This document shows positions 31,687 to 38,972 of a stretch of 38,972 nt of DNA, one piece after another; position 1 is the first letter of the stretch; every line of letters begins with the position of its first letter. The stretch is taken from the NCBI GenBank assembly GCA_030447905.1, contig JAUJNZ010000002.1:317532-356503 (forward strand), read 5' to 3'. A program made the position numbers and the translations under genes. The notes below the pieces were generated by a model, which ran no database searches, was not told the origin of the DNA, and saw only the letters and a list, made by a program, of their open reading frames with translations. This stretch comes from Thermoleophilaceae bacterium. GTDB taxonomy: Bacteria; Actinomycetota; Thermoleophilia; Solirubrobacterales; Thermoleophilaceae.

Positions 31687-34491
31687 ATGGCCACCCGGGT
31701 CCCCGAAGCCGAGAAGGGTCCTAGCGCCGAACAGCGGCCCACGTCCTCGGACGATCAGGCCGAGCTGAGGCGAGACATCCGGGGCTTGGGCGAGCTGCTC
31801 GGCAAGACCCTGGTTCGACAGGAAGGCGCCGAGCTGCTGGACCTCGTCGAGCGGGTCCGGCATCTCATCCGCACCGATCGAGACGCCACCGCCGCCGTCC
31901 TCGGCGAGGTCGATCCCGCCACCGCGATCAGCCTCGTACGGGCCTTCACGGCCTACTTTCACCTCGCCAACATCGCCGAGCAGGTCCACCGCGGCCGGGA
32001 GCTCGCGGCGGTCCGGGCTCAGCGCGGCACCTGGCTCTCGCACGCGATCGACCGCATAGCCGAGGCCGGCGTCCCCGGGGGCGAGCTCGCCGCCGAGGTC
32101 AACCGGCTCGCGGTCCGCCCGGTCTTCACCGCCCACCCGACGGAGGCCGCCCGTCGCAGCGTGCTGGAGAAGCTCCGCCGAGTCGCCGGCCTGCTCGAAG
32201 AATCCGATCGGGTACTCGGCGCCGACGGCAGCCCGACCGACCCGGTCACCGAGCGCCGGATCCGGCGGCGCCTCGAGGAGCTCATCGACCTGCTGTGGCA
32301 GACCGATGAGCTCCGGATCGCCCGCCCGGACGTGGTCGACGAGGCCCACAACGCGGTCTTCTACCTCGACGAGCTGCATCACGACGCGGTTCCCCACGTG
32401 CTCGAGGCGCTGGCCGATGAGCTGGCCCGCCTGGGCCTCGACCTGCCGCTCGCCGCGCGCCCGCTCGGGTTCGGGAGCTGGATCGGCGGGGACCGCGACG
32501 GCAACCCCAACGTCAGTCCCGCGGCCACCCTCGAGGTTCTCGCCCTCCAGCACGAGCACGCCATCCGGGACACGCTTGCGCTGATCGACGAGTTGCTCGT
32601 CGACCTGTCCTCCTCGGTCCGCATCAGCGGCGCCACGCCCGAGCTCGAGGATTCCCTCGCGCGCGACCTCGAGCGGCTGCCGGACGTCGATCCCCGTTAC
32701 CGCCGCCTCAACGCCGAGGAGCCCTACCGGCTGAAGCTCACGTGCGTCCGGCAGAAGCTGCTGAACACCCGGCGCCGCCGGACGGAGTCCCGCCCGCACG
32801 AGCCCGGGCGGGACTATCTCGATGGCGAGGAGCTGCTTGACGACCTTACGGTCGTGCGCAACTCGCTGCTCGCCCACCGCGGGGAGCTGGTCGCCCGCGG
32901 GCGGGTCGAGAGCGCGATGCGCACGGTCGCCGCCTTCGGCCTCCACCTGGCCACGCTCGACGTGCGCGAGCACGCGGGGGCGCTCCATAGCGCTCTCGCC
33001 CAGCTCTTCGACCGCCTCCACGAGCGCGAGCGGCCCTACGAGGAGCTCGGCCGGGAGGAGCGGCGAGAGATGCTCGCCGCCGAGCTCGCCTCGCGCCGCC
33101 CGCTCGCCACCAGCCCGCCGCCGCTCGATGAGGCGGGCGCTCGCACCTACGAGGCCTTCACCGCGATCCGCAAGGGGCACGAGCGCTACGGCGAGCACGT
33201 GATCGAGTCCTACATCGTCTCGATGGCCCGCGGGGCGGACGACGTCTTCGCCGCGGTGGTCCTCGCCCGCGAGGCCGGGCTGGTCGACATCCACTCCGGC
33301 TGTGCCCGCGTGGGCTTCGTCCCGCTGCTTGAGACCGTGGAGGAGCTGCGCCGGGCCGACCGCGTGCTGGCCGAGATGCTCGACGAGCCGGATTACCGTC
33401 GCCTCGTCGCCGGGCGGGGAGACGTCCAGGAGGTGATGCTCGGCTACTCGGACTCCAACAAGGCGTCCGGGATCGCCACGAGCCAGTGGGAGATCTACCG
33501 CGCCCAGCTGCGCCTGCGCGATGTCGCGAGGGACCACGGGGTCCGCCTGCGGCTCTTCCACGGCCGGGGAGGCACGGTCGGCCGCGGCGGGGGGCCGACC
33601 CACGACGCCATCCTCGCTCAGCCCTCGGGCACGCTCGACGGCGAGGTAAAGCTGACCGAGCAGGGCGAGGTCATCTCCGACAAGTACCTGCTCCCGGCGC
33701 TGGCCCGCGAGAACCTGGAGCTCACGCTCGCCGCGGCGCTGGAGGAGACCGTGCTGCACCGCAGCCCGCGCCACCCCGAGGAGGCGCTGGCCCGCTGGGC
33801 CGAGGCGATGGACACGGTGTCCGCCGCCGCGCTTGGCCGCTACCGCGAGCTCCTCGACGACCCCGACCTGCCGACCTACTACTTCGCCTCCACCCCCGTG
33901 GAGCTGCTCTCGGGGCTCCACCTGGGCTCCCGGCCACCCCGCCGGCCCGACTCCGGTGAGGGCCTCGAGGGGCTCCGGGCGATCCCGTGGGTCTTCGGCT
34001 GGACCCAGTCCCGCCAGCTCGTCCCCGGTTGGTTCGGGGTGGGGTCCGGGCTGGCCGCCGCCCGCGAGGCCGGCCTCGGGGACCGGCTGAGGGAGATGCA
34101 GGCGCAATGGCCCTTCTTTCGCACCTTCCTGTCGAACGTCGCCATGACCCTCGCGAAGACCGACATGGAGCTCGCCGGCTACTACGTCCACCGCCTGGTG
34201 CCGGCGGAGCTGAAGCACGTCTACGACACGATCCGGGCCGAGCACGACTCGACCGTCGCCGAGCTGCTCGCCATCACCGGGGAGGAGGAGCTGCTCGACG
34301 CCCACCCCGTCCTGCGGCAGACGCTGCGCGTTCGCGACGACTACCTGGCCCCGATCCACTACCTCCAGGTCGCCCTCACCGAGCGCTGGCGGGCCGATCA
34401 ACAGGCCGGCCGCGACCCGGACCCGGACGTCGGCCGAGCGCTGCTGCTGTCAGTCAACGGCATCGCGGCCGGCCTGCGCAACACCGGCTGA
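31687..34491 (+). CDS. ppc: Phosphoenolpyruvate carboxylase
   Basis: A 934-residue PEP carboxylase that forms oxaloacetate from PEP and bicarbonate, refilling the TCA cycle. Signature motifs are all present: [14 protein letters not shown] near residue 147 with the catalytic His, [12 protein letters not shown] near 265, [10 protein letters not shown] near 585, the mobile-loop [14 protein letters not shown] near 627, SRQLVPGW near 775, and the C-terminal [13 protein letters not shown]. The length is normal for the family. The first 30 residues are variable; the helix [14 protein letters not shown] is the usual beginning of the conserved region. The last 42 bases overlap the end of the convergent methyltransferase gene. 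No Shine-Dalgarno precedes the ATG. Confidence 0.97.
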   Translation: MATRVPEAEKGPSAEQRPTSSDDQAELRRDIRGLGELLGKTLVRQEGAELLDLVERVRHLIRTDRDATAAVLGEVDPATAISLVRAFTAYFHLANIAEQVHRGRELAAVRAQRGTWLSHAIDRIAEAGVPGGELAAEVNRLAVRPVFTAHPTEAARRSVLEKLRRVAGLLEESDRVLGADGSPTDPVTERRIRRRLEELIDLLWQTDELRIARPDVVDEAHNAVFYLDELHHDAVPHVLEALADELARLGLDLPLAARPLGFGSWIGGDRDGNPNVSPAATLEVLALQHEHAIRDTLALIDELLVDLSSSVRISGATPELEDSLARDLERLPDVDPRYRRLNAEEPYRLKLTCVRQKLLNTRRRRTESRPHEPGRDYLDGEELLDDLTVVRNSLLAHRGELVARGRVESAMRTVAAFGLHLATLDVREHAGALHSALAQLFDRLHERERPYEELGREERREMLAAELASRRPLATSPPPLDEAGARTYEAFTAIRKGHERYGEHVIESYIVSMARGADDVFAAVVLAREAGLVDIHSGCARVGFVPLLETVEELRRADRVLAEMLDEPDYRRLVAGRGDVQEVMLGYSDSNKASGIATSQWEIYRAQLRLRDVARDHGVRLRLFHGRGGTVGRGGGPTHDAILAQPSGTLDGEVKLTEQGEVISDKYLLPALARENLELTLAAALEETVLHRSPRHPEEALARWAEAMDTVSAAALGRYRELLDDPDLPTYYFASTPVELLSGLHLGSRPPRRPDSGEGLEGLRAIPWVFGWTQSRQLVPGWFGVGSGLAAAREAGLGDRLREMQAQWPFFRTFLSNVAMTLAKTDMELAGYYVHRLVPAELKHVYDTIRAEHDSTVAELLAITGEEELLDAHPVLRQTLRVRDDYLAPIHYLQVALTERWRADQQAGRDPDPDVGRALLLSVNGIAAGLRNTG

Positions 34492-35739
34492 GGCGCCTCG
34501 CGCCGCCGGCTCCCAGTCCGGCCTAAGCGCCATCGCCGCGTCGCCGTCCTCGGTCTTCACACCCAGCACCTGGTGCAGTTCGATCCGGCGGTCCTCGAAG
34601 CTCACCCGTGAGCCGGCCAGGTAGAGCCGCCACACCCGCGCTCGACCCTCGCCAACCTCCGCCACCGCCTCATCCCAGTGCGCCTCCAGGTTGTCCTCCC
34701 ACGCCGCCAGGGTGCGAGCGTAGTGCTCGCGCAGGTTCTCCTCGTGCCGCAGCTCGAAGCCGGCGTCGTGCATGGTCGAGATGATGTGCCCGGGGCCGAT
34801 GAACTCGCCGTCGGGGAAGACGTAGCGGTCGATGAACCCGTCGCGCAGGAGCAACGGCCAGCGATCGTCGGGCCGGGTGATGCAGTGGTTGAGCAGTCGC
34901 CCCCGCGGGCGGAGCTTGCTCAACAGGAAGGCGAAGTAGGACGGGAGCTGAGCCTTGCCGACGTGCTCGGTGAGGCCGATCGAGGAGATCGCGTCGAAGT
35001 CGCCGTCGGGGACGTCGCGGTAGTCGAGGCACCGGACCTCGGCGCGATCGGTGAGCTCTTTCTCGGCGAGCGCGCGCTGGCCCCACTCCGCCTGCTGGCG
35101 CGAGAGCGTGACTCCGAGGACCTCGACGCCGTAGTGCTCGGCGGCGTGGCGCACCATGCCTCCCCAGCCGCAGCCGGCGTCGAGCAGGCGCATGCCGGGG
35201 CGCAGCCCGAGCTTGCGACACACGAGGTCGTGCTTTTCGAACTGGGCGTCCTCGAGCGTGGCGTCGGAGTCGGGGTAGACCGCGCACGTGTAGGCCATCG
35301 ACGGACCGAGGAGCCATTCGTAGAAGCGGTTCGACACGTCGTAGTGGTGGGAGACGGCAGCGGCGTCGCGGCGCTTGGAGTGCCGGCGACCGCGGGGGCG
35401 GATCTCCTGCGGCGGCGGATCGACCGGCCGGAGCGCCCGCCACCCGACCGAGCGCAGCATCTGAAGCCGTTCAGCCGCCGGCAGTTCGCCCTCGTTGACC
35501 CGCCACAGTCGGCGCAGGGCGTGGTGGAGATCCCCGTACACCTCGAGCTCGCCGGACACATAGGCCCGCGCGAGCCCGAGTTCGTTGCGGGCCTGGACGA
35601 GGTAACGCAGCGCTCGCGGCGATCGGAGCTCGACGACGACAGCCGCGTCGCGCGGACCGCAGCGGCTTCCGTCGTAGGCGCGGAACTCGATGCCCGTCTC
35701 GGCGCCGGTCACATGGTCAAGTACCTCCGCGAGCTGCAT
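34450..35739 (-). CDS. Cyclopropane/10-methyl fatty acid synthase-type SAM methyltransferase
   Basis: A 429-residue enzyme of the cyclopropane-fatty-acyl-phospholipid synthase family. The SAM site is [11 protein letters not shown] near residue 185, with [16 protein letters not shown] and [10 protein letters not shown] before it and [10 protein letters not shown] after it. The family methylates the double bond of phospholipid acyl chains. Because the gene upstream encodes a DHCR24-like FAD oxidoreductase, the pair matches TmsB/BfaB plus TmsA/BfaA, which turn oleoyl chains into 10-methylene and then 10-methylstearoyl (tuberculostearic) chains; that specificity is inferred from the pairing. ATG 35739 is preceded by AGGAGGGGG, which decides the start over a longer frame. 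The start lies ten bases after the stop of the upstream oxidoreductase. Confidence 0.88.
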   Translation of the reverse strand: MQLAEVLDHVTGAETGIEFRAYDGSRCGPRDAAVVVELRSPRALRYLVQARNELGLARAYVSGELEVYGDLHHALRRLWRVNEGELPAAERLQMLRSVGWRALRPVDPPPQEIRPRGRRHSKRRDAAAVSHHYDVSNRFYEWLLGPSMAYTCAVYPDSDATLEDAQFEKHDLVCRKLGLRPGMRLLDAGCGWGGMVRHAAEHYGVEVLGVTLSRQQAEWGQRALAEKELTDRAEVRCLDYRDVPDGDFDAISSIGLTEHVGKAQLPSYFAFLLSKLRPRGRLLNHCITRPDDRWPLLLRDGFIDRYVFPDGEFIGPGHIISTMHDAGFELRHEENLREHYARTLAAWEDNLEAHWDEAVAEVGEGRARVWRLYLAGSRVSFEDRRIELHQVLGVKTEDGDAAMALRPDWEPAARGASAGVAQAGRDAVD

Positions 35740-35749
35740 CCCCCTCCTT

Positions 35750-37123
35750 CTACCCGCGCTCGACGGTTTTCTCGTACAGGTCGAGCAGCCGGCCCTCGCC
35801 ATCGTAGGCCTCCTTCAAGGCCGCGTACGCCGGGCCGTTGTACAGCCGCCAGAACTCGTCGCGCTCGTAGTAGGAGGTCGAGTAGAGCGACTTGCGCCCG
35901 CCGAGCTCGTCGACCACGCGCTCGATCCGGCGGTTGTGCGTGCCGTCCGGCTGGCCGTCCGGGAGCGGCACGGTCGACCAGAACCCGAAGTTGACGTAGG
36001 TCTTGTCCGGCTCGAGGGGGTAGAGGTCCCAGCGGGCGCCGGGGTCGCGCTGGCGCAGCGGGCAGATCCAGAACGGCGCTATCGGGATCTCGTCGACGAA
36101 GAAGTCGAAGAAGTCGGCCGCGCGCTCGATCGGCACCTCCACGTCCTGGACGACGTGCTCCCAGGGCGGTCGCCCGCGCAGGCGCTCGAGCCGTTGCATC
36201 GGTTCCCAGCGGCGCTCGAGGTCGACCAGCTTCCAGTAGGAGTCGGAGCGCAGCCACCGCTTGGGGACGAGGCGCCGCACGCGCGGGTTCTGCACGCCGA
36301 ACGCGCGCGAGCACCAGAACCAGTCGGTGTCCCAGCGCCACAGGTAGTCGCGGACGGTCAGGTGATCGACCCGGCGGCGCGGCAGCGAGCGGTAGTAGAT
36401 CGCCATCCCGGTGTAGTCGCTGGTCGCGGGAGCCTCCTCGACGAAGGTACCGAGCGTCAGGTACATCTCGTCGCGGCCGAACACCGTGCCGTCGACGAAG
36501 TCGACTCGCTCGCCGGCGTGGGAGCGCTCCGTGCATGCCGCATGCATCGTCTCGAAGTAGTCTGCCCGGTCGCCGAACCGAACGTGTCGGAGCTTGACGA
36601 ACGGGCGCACCGGCTCGAGCTCGATGGTCAGCCTGAGCGCGTACCCGAGCGTGCCGTAGGAGTTGGGAAAGCCGAAGAAGAGATCGCGGTGCTCGTTGTC
36701 GGGCCGGGCGACGACGATCCGCCCGTCCCCGGTGAGGACCTCGATCTCGAGCACCGACTCGTGCACCAGCCCGTTGCGAAACGAAGAGGACTCGATCCCG
36801 AGTCCCGTCACCGCGCCGCCGAGGGTGATGGTCTTGAGCTGGGGCACCACGAGCGGCATCAGGCCGTGGGGCAGCGTCGCGTCGACGAGGCGCTCGTAGG
36901 TGGTCATGCCCTGGACGTCCGCCGTGCGAGCGGCGGCATCGATCGCCAGCACGCCCTCGAGCCCGCCGGCGTCGAGCCGGGAGGCCGAGGACCGCCGCCG
37001 CGCGCGAAACAGGTTGGACGTCGTCTTGGCGAGGCGCACGGGCGTGCCCGGTGGCGTCGCGGCGTACTCGCGGCGCAACCGCTCCCTGCGCGCCTCGAAG
37101 TCAGCCTGGCCGTCGGTGCTCAC
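35750..37123 (-). CDS. FAD-binding oxidoreductase, probable 10-methylene fatty acid reductase
   Basis: A 457-residue FAD-linked oxidoreductase of the vanillyl-alcohol-oxidase fold, similar in plan to DHCR24/DWF1 reductases. FAD-binding features include RLAKTTSNLF near the start, VPQLKTITLGGAVTGLGIES and FFGFPNSYGTLGYA. The later part (PIAPFWICPLR, TYVNFGFW) belongs to the cap domain. It is transcribed first in a two-gene operon with the SAM methyltransferase. In mycobacteria and corynebacteria such proteins (BfaA/TmsA) reduce the 10-methylene intermediate to the 10-methyl fatty acid. GTG 37123 is chosen because the family homology begins a few residues later; a longer upstream frame runs into the divergent cytochrome gene and is not credible. 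Confidence 0.82.
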   Translation of the reverse strand: MSTDGQADFEARRERLRREYAATPPGTPVRLAKTTSNLFRARRRSSASRLDAGGLEGVLAIDAAARTADVQGMTTYERLVDATLPHGLMPLVVPQLKTITLGGAVTGLGIESSSFRNGLVHESVLEIEVLTGDGRIVVARPDNEHRDLFFGFPNSYGTLGYALRLTIELEPVRPFVKLRHVRFGDRADYFETMHAACTERSHAGERVDFVDGTVFGRDEMYLTLGTFVEEAPATSDYTGMAIYYRSLPRRRVDHLTVRDYLWRWDTDWFWCSRAFGVQNPRVRRLVPKRWLRSDSYWKLVDLERRWEPMQRLERLRGRPPWEHVVQDVEVPIERAADFFDFFVDEIPIAPFWICPLRQRDPGARWDLYPLEPDKTYVNFGFWSTVPLPDGQPDGTHNRRIERVVDELGGRKSLYSTSYYERDEFWRLYNGPAYAALKEAYDGEGRLLDLYEKTVERG

Positions 37124-37207
37124 CGCCCGCAGGCTAACCGGGTGGCGGTCGAAAGCGCTGTCCAGCCTGCCCGGCCGGCGACCGCCCGGCGGTAACATGC
37201 CTGCTCG

Positions 37208-37597
37208 GTGCGCCGGCCCCGAGCTTTGCCCTCTCTCGCCCTCGCGGGCCTCGCCACCGCCGCCTTCGCGGGCTGTGGCGACACGATCGACGTCGCGCGC
37301 ACCGACCCTCCCCAGATCCAGCGGGGAGCTCAGCTCTTCGCCGACCGATGCTCCGGGTGCCACACCCTCGACGCGGCCGGCGCGCGGGGATCGAAGCCGC
37401 TACGAGGGCCGACCGATGCCGGCGAGCGCACCAACGGACCCAACTTCGATCAGCGCTCGGAGACGGTCGACGCCGTCCTGTACGCGATCCGCAACGGCGG
37501 CTACTCGGGCGCGATCATGCCGGCCAACATCGTCGTCGGCCGCGACACCGAGGCGGTGGCCGCGTTCGTCGCGAAGTACGCCGGCCGCAAGAAATGA
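37208..37597 (+). CDS. Lipoprotein c-type cytochrome
   Basis: A 129-residue exported haem protein. The N-terminus has two Arg, a hydrophobic core and the lipobox-like FAGC with Cys23, so it is likely a lipid-anchored protein on the outer face of the membrane. The mature part carries one haem site CSGCH (Cys48, Cys51, His52) and a C-terminal Met104 in GAIMPAN as sixth ligand, the pattern of small class I cytochromes c such as the c551/c552 or cbb3-associated type. It would shuttle electrons in respiration. GTG start; 84 bases separate it from the divergent FAD oxidoreductase. The stop lies just before the serS coding region. Confidence 0.85.
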   Translation: MRRPRALPSLALAGLATAAFAGCGDTIDVARTDPPQIQRGAQLFADRCSGCHTLDAAGARGSKPLRGPTDAGERTNGPNFDQRSETVDAVLYAIRNGGYSGAIMPANIVVGRDTEAVAAFVAKYAGRKK

Positions 37598-37619
37598 CGC
37601 CGAGCGAGGGCGGGGCGCC

Positions 37620-38879
37620 GTTCTCGACCTGAGGAGCATCCGCCGCGACCCCGACGCCGCCCGGGCGGCGCTCGCGCGGCGCGGCGACGGGGTGGCCCAG
37701 GCCCTCGACGAGCTGCTCGCGCTCGACGCGCGCCGCCGCGAGCTCCTCCCCCAGCTCGAGGAGCTGCGGGCCGAGCAGAACCGGGCCAGCGAGGGGATCG
37801 CCGAGGCCAAGCGCGCCGGCGGGGACGCCGCCGAGGCGATCGCGGCGATGCGGGAGGTCGCGGCGCGGGTCAAGGAGCTCCAGGGCGAGGTCGCGGCGGT
37901 CGACGAGCTGCTCGGAGGCGCCCTGGCCGTGATCCCGAACCTACCCGCCGACTCGGCGCCCGAGCGCGAGGAGGTCGTCGTGCGAGAGGTCGGCGACGCG
38001 GGCGCGCGCGGGCGCGACCACCTCGAGCTGCTCGACGGCCTGGTCGACATGGAGGCGGGCGCGCGCGTGGCCGGGTCGCGCTTTTCCTACCTGCGCGGGC
38101 CGCTCGTCCTGCTCGAGCTGGCGCTCGTGCGCTTTGCCATCGATCGGCTCGGCGCGCACGGCTTCGAGCCGGTGATCCCGCCGGTGCTCGTGCGCGAGGA
38201 GGCGATGTTCGGCACCGGCTTCCTGCCCGACACCGAGCAGCAGATCTACCGCGTCGCCGACGACGACCTGTACCTGGTCGGGACCTCGGAGGTACCGCTC
38301 GCCTCGCTCCACGCCGGCGAGATCCTCCCCGAGGAGGAGCTGCCGCGCCGCTACGCCGGCTTCTCGACCTGCTTTCGCCGGGAGGCCGGCGCGGCCGGGC
38401 GCGACACGCGCGGGATCTTCCGCGTGCACCAGTTCGACAAGGTCGAGATGTTCGCCTTCGTCGCGCCCGAGGACTCGGAGGGCGAGCACGAGCGGATCCT
38501 GGCCATCGAGGAGGAGATCATGCAGGCCCTCGAGATCCCCTACCGGGTGGTCAACATCCCGGCCTGGGACCTCGGCGCCTCGGCGGCCAAGAAGTACGAC
38601 GTCGAGGCCTGGCTGCCCGGCCAGGAGCGCTACCGCGAGCTCACGTCGTGCTCGAACACCACCGACTTCCAGGCCCGGCGGCTCGACGCCCGGATGCGCC
38701 CGGCGGGCGGGGGGTCGCCGCGGCACATGCACACGCTGAACGGGACCGCGGTGGCGGTCGGGCGGACGATCATCGCGCTGGCCGAGAACGGCCAGCGGGA
38801 GGACGGATCGGTGCAGCTACCGGACGCGGTCGTGGCGTACGGGGCACCAGAGCTGATATCACGCCCGCAAGGGCGTTGA
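37620..38879 (+). CDS. serS: Seryl-tRNA synthetase (start codon unusual)
   Basis: A class II aminoacyl-tRNA synthetase that charges tRNA-Ser. The N-terminal coiled-coil arm runs through residues 25-105, followed by the catalytic core: LYLVGTSEVPL, motif 2 in CFRREAGAAGRDTRGIFRVH, ELTSCSNTTDFQARR, and motif 3 in LNGTAVAVGRTIIALAEN. The length of about 419 residues is normal. The family start MLDLR appears here as LDLRSIRRDP preceded by GTT, which is not a usual start codon. No in-frame ATG, GTG or TTG lies nearby upstream, and the next GTG would remove about 22 conserved residues. An ATG in another frame at 37594 would fuse correctly if one base were removed before 37620. An indel or base error is therefore likely; the coordinate given is the conserved start. 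Confidence 0.9.
   Translation, partial: VLDLRSIRRDPDAARAALARRGDGVAQALDELLALDARRRELLPQLEELRAEQNRASEGIAEAKRAGGDAAEAIAAMREVAARVKELQGEVAAVDELLGGALAVIPNLPADSAPEREEVVVREVGDAGARGRDHLELLDGLVDMEAGARVAGSRFSYLRGPLVLLELALVRFAIDRLGAHGFEPVIPPVLVREEAMFGTGFLPDTEQQIYRVADDDLYLVGTSEVPLASLHAGEILPEEELPRRYAGFSTCFRREAGAAGRDTRGIFRVHQFDKVEMFAFVAPEDSEGEHERILAIEEEIMQALEIPYRVVNIPAWDLGASAAKKYDVEAWLPGQERYRELTSCSNTTDFQARRLDARMRPAGGGSPRHMHTLNGTAVAVGRTIIALAENGQREDGSVQLPDAVVAYGAPELISRPQGR
38861..38876 (+). terminator. Small hairpin overlapping the end of serS
   Basis: ACGCCC and GGGCGT form a 6-bp stem around a GCAA tetraloop, ending just before the TGA stop. A short T-rich stretch (GGGTTTCTC) follows. At best a weak terminator. 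Confidence 0.25.
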
Positions 38880-38922
38880 GGAGGGTTTCTCGAGCTCGCC
38901 AGGGGGTTATCTGCCAAGGCGA

Positions 38923-38972
38923 GTGATCGTCATGCTGCGCGTGAAGAGCTGGGAGCGGGAGGCGTTCGACCT
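38923..38972 (+). CDS. Possible start of a gene running off the right edge
   Basis: GTG 38923 or ATG 38932 opens a frame (MLRVKSWEREAFD) that is uninterrupted to the window end. It is too short to identify. The position just after serS with a short gap fits a following gene. Confidence 0.25.
   Translation, partial: MIVMLRVKSWEREAFD

Noticed and set aside
31396-34401. 1001-codon minus-strand ORF opposite ppc
   Set aside because: A GC-driven shadow of PEP carboxylase, rich in Val-Gly-Arg-Glu without recognisable domains.
38880-38972. tRNA gene after serS
   Set aside because: No cloverleaf or T-loop GTTC motif could be found in this stretch.

Overview
The window is uniformly very GC-rich DNA, with GTG starts, short intergenic gaps and many 4-base ATGA/GTGA gene overlaps. 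Together with a bacterial Ku, an actinobacterial-type PEP carboxylase, a cyclopropane-synthase/FAD-oxidoreductase pair of the 10-methyl fatty acid type, and F420-type nitroreductase remnants, this suggests an actinomycete-like bacterium, possibly Thermoleophilia. The phylum-level call is inference; no rRNA or marker set is present.

Region 1 (about 1-22570) is a large plus-strand secondary-lipid / polyketide synthase locus related to the PUFA and heterocyst-glycolipid synthases. A remnant of a 4'-phosphopantetheinyl transferase at the left edge is followed by an alkaline-phosphatase-superfamily hydrolase. Next comes a giant synthase made of two nitronate-monooxygenase/enoyl-reductase-like barrels, KS, AT, ACP and KR, now split into three frames by a deletion inside the KS and small indels. 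Then come an intact stand-alone KS, an AT-DH-phosphopantetheinyl transferase fusion, a free ACP, a type I phosphodiesterase, an alpha/beta hydrolase, a beta-propeller protein, an epimerase-type SDR, a classical SDR and a PQQ-like beta-propeller protein. From the stand-alone KS to position 22569 five junctions are ATGA or GTGA overlaps, so this is almost certainly one operon. A reasonable model is that the synthase builds and reduces an acyl chain on ACPs activated by the built-in transferase, and the hydrolases, SDRs and propeller proteins release, tailor, transport or display the product. The product is unknown.

Region 2 (22634-25041) is an insertion in that operon's 3' flank: a 2.4-kb IS1-family-like element with perfect 18-bp inverted repeats and an 8-bp target duplication. 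Besides a twice-frameshifted transposase it carries a three-gene Panacea-type toxin-antitoxin-like cassette, a long palindrome, a stable hairpin and a tiny reverse-strand ORF.

Region 3 (25150-30580) resumes with another SDR and a phasin-like protein, then a 1.9-kb tandem duplication. Each copy carries a phasin tail, a reverse-strand F420-dependent nitroreductase remnant and an alpha/beta hydrolase; both copies are damaged by different indels.

Region 4 (30579-38972) is conserved chromosome: Ku (minus), PEP carboxylase (plus), a methyltransferase/FAD-oxidoreductase pair probably making 10-methyl branched fatty acids (minus), a lipoprotein cytochrome c (plus) and seryl-tRNA synthetase (plus, with an odd start).

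Single-base indels and minisatellites are concentrated in regions 1-3. They may be real decay or indel-type sequencing/assembly error; the sequence alone cannot fully separate these.
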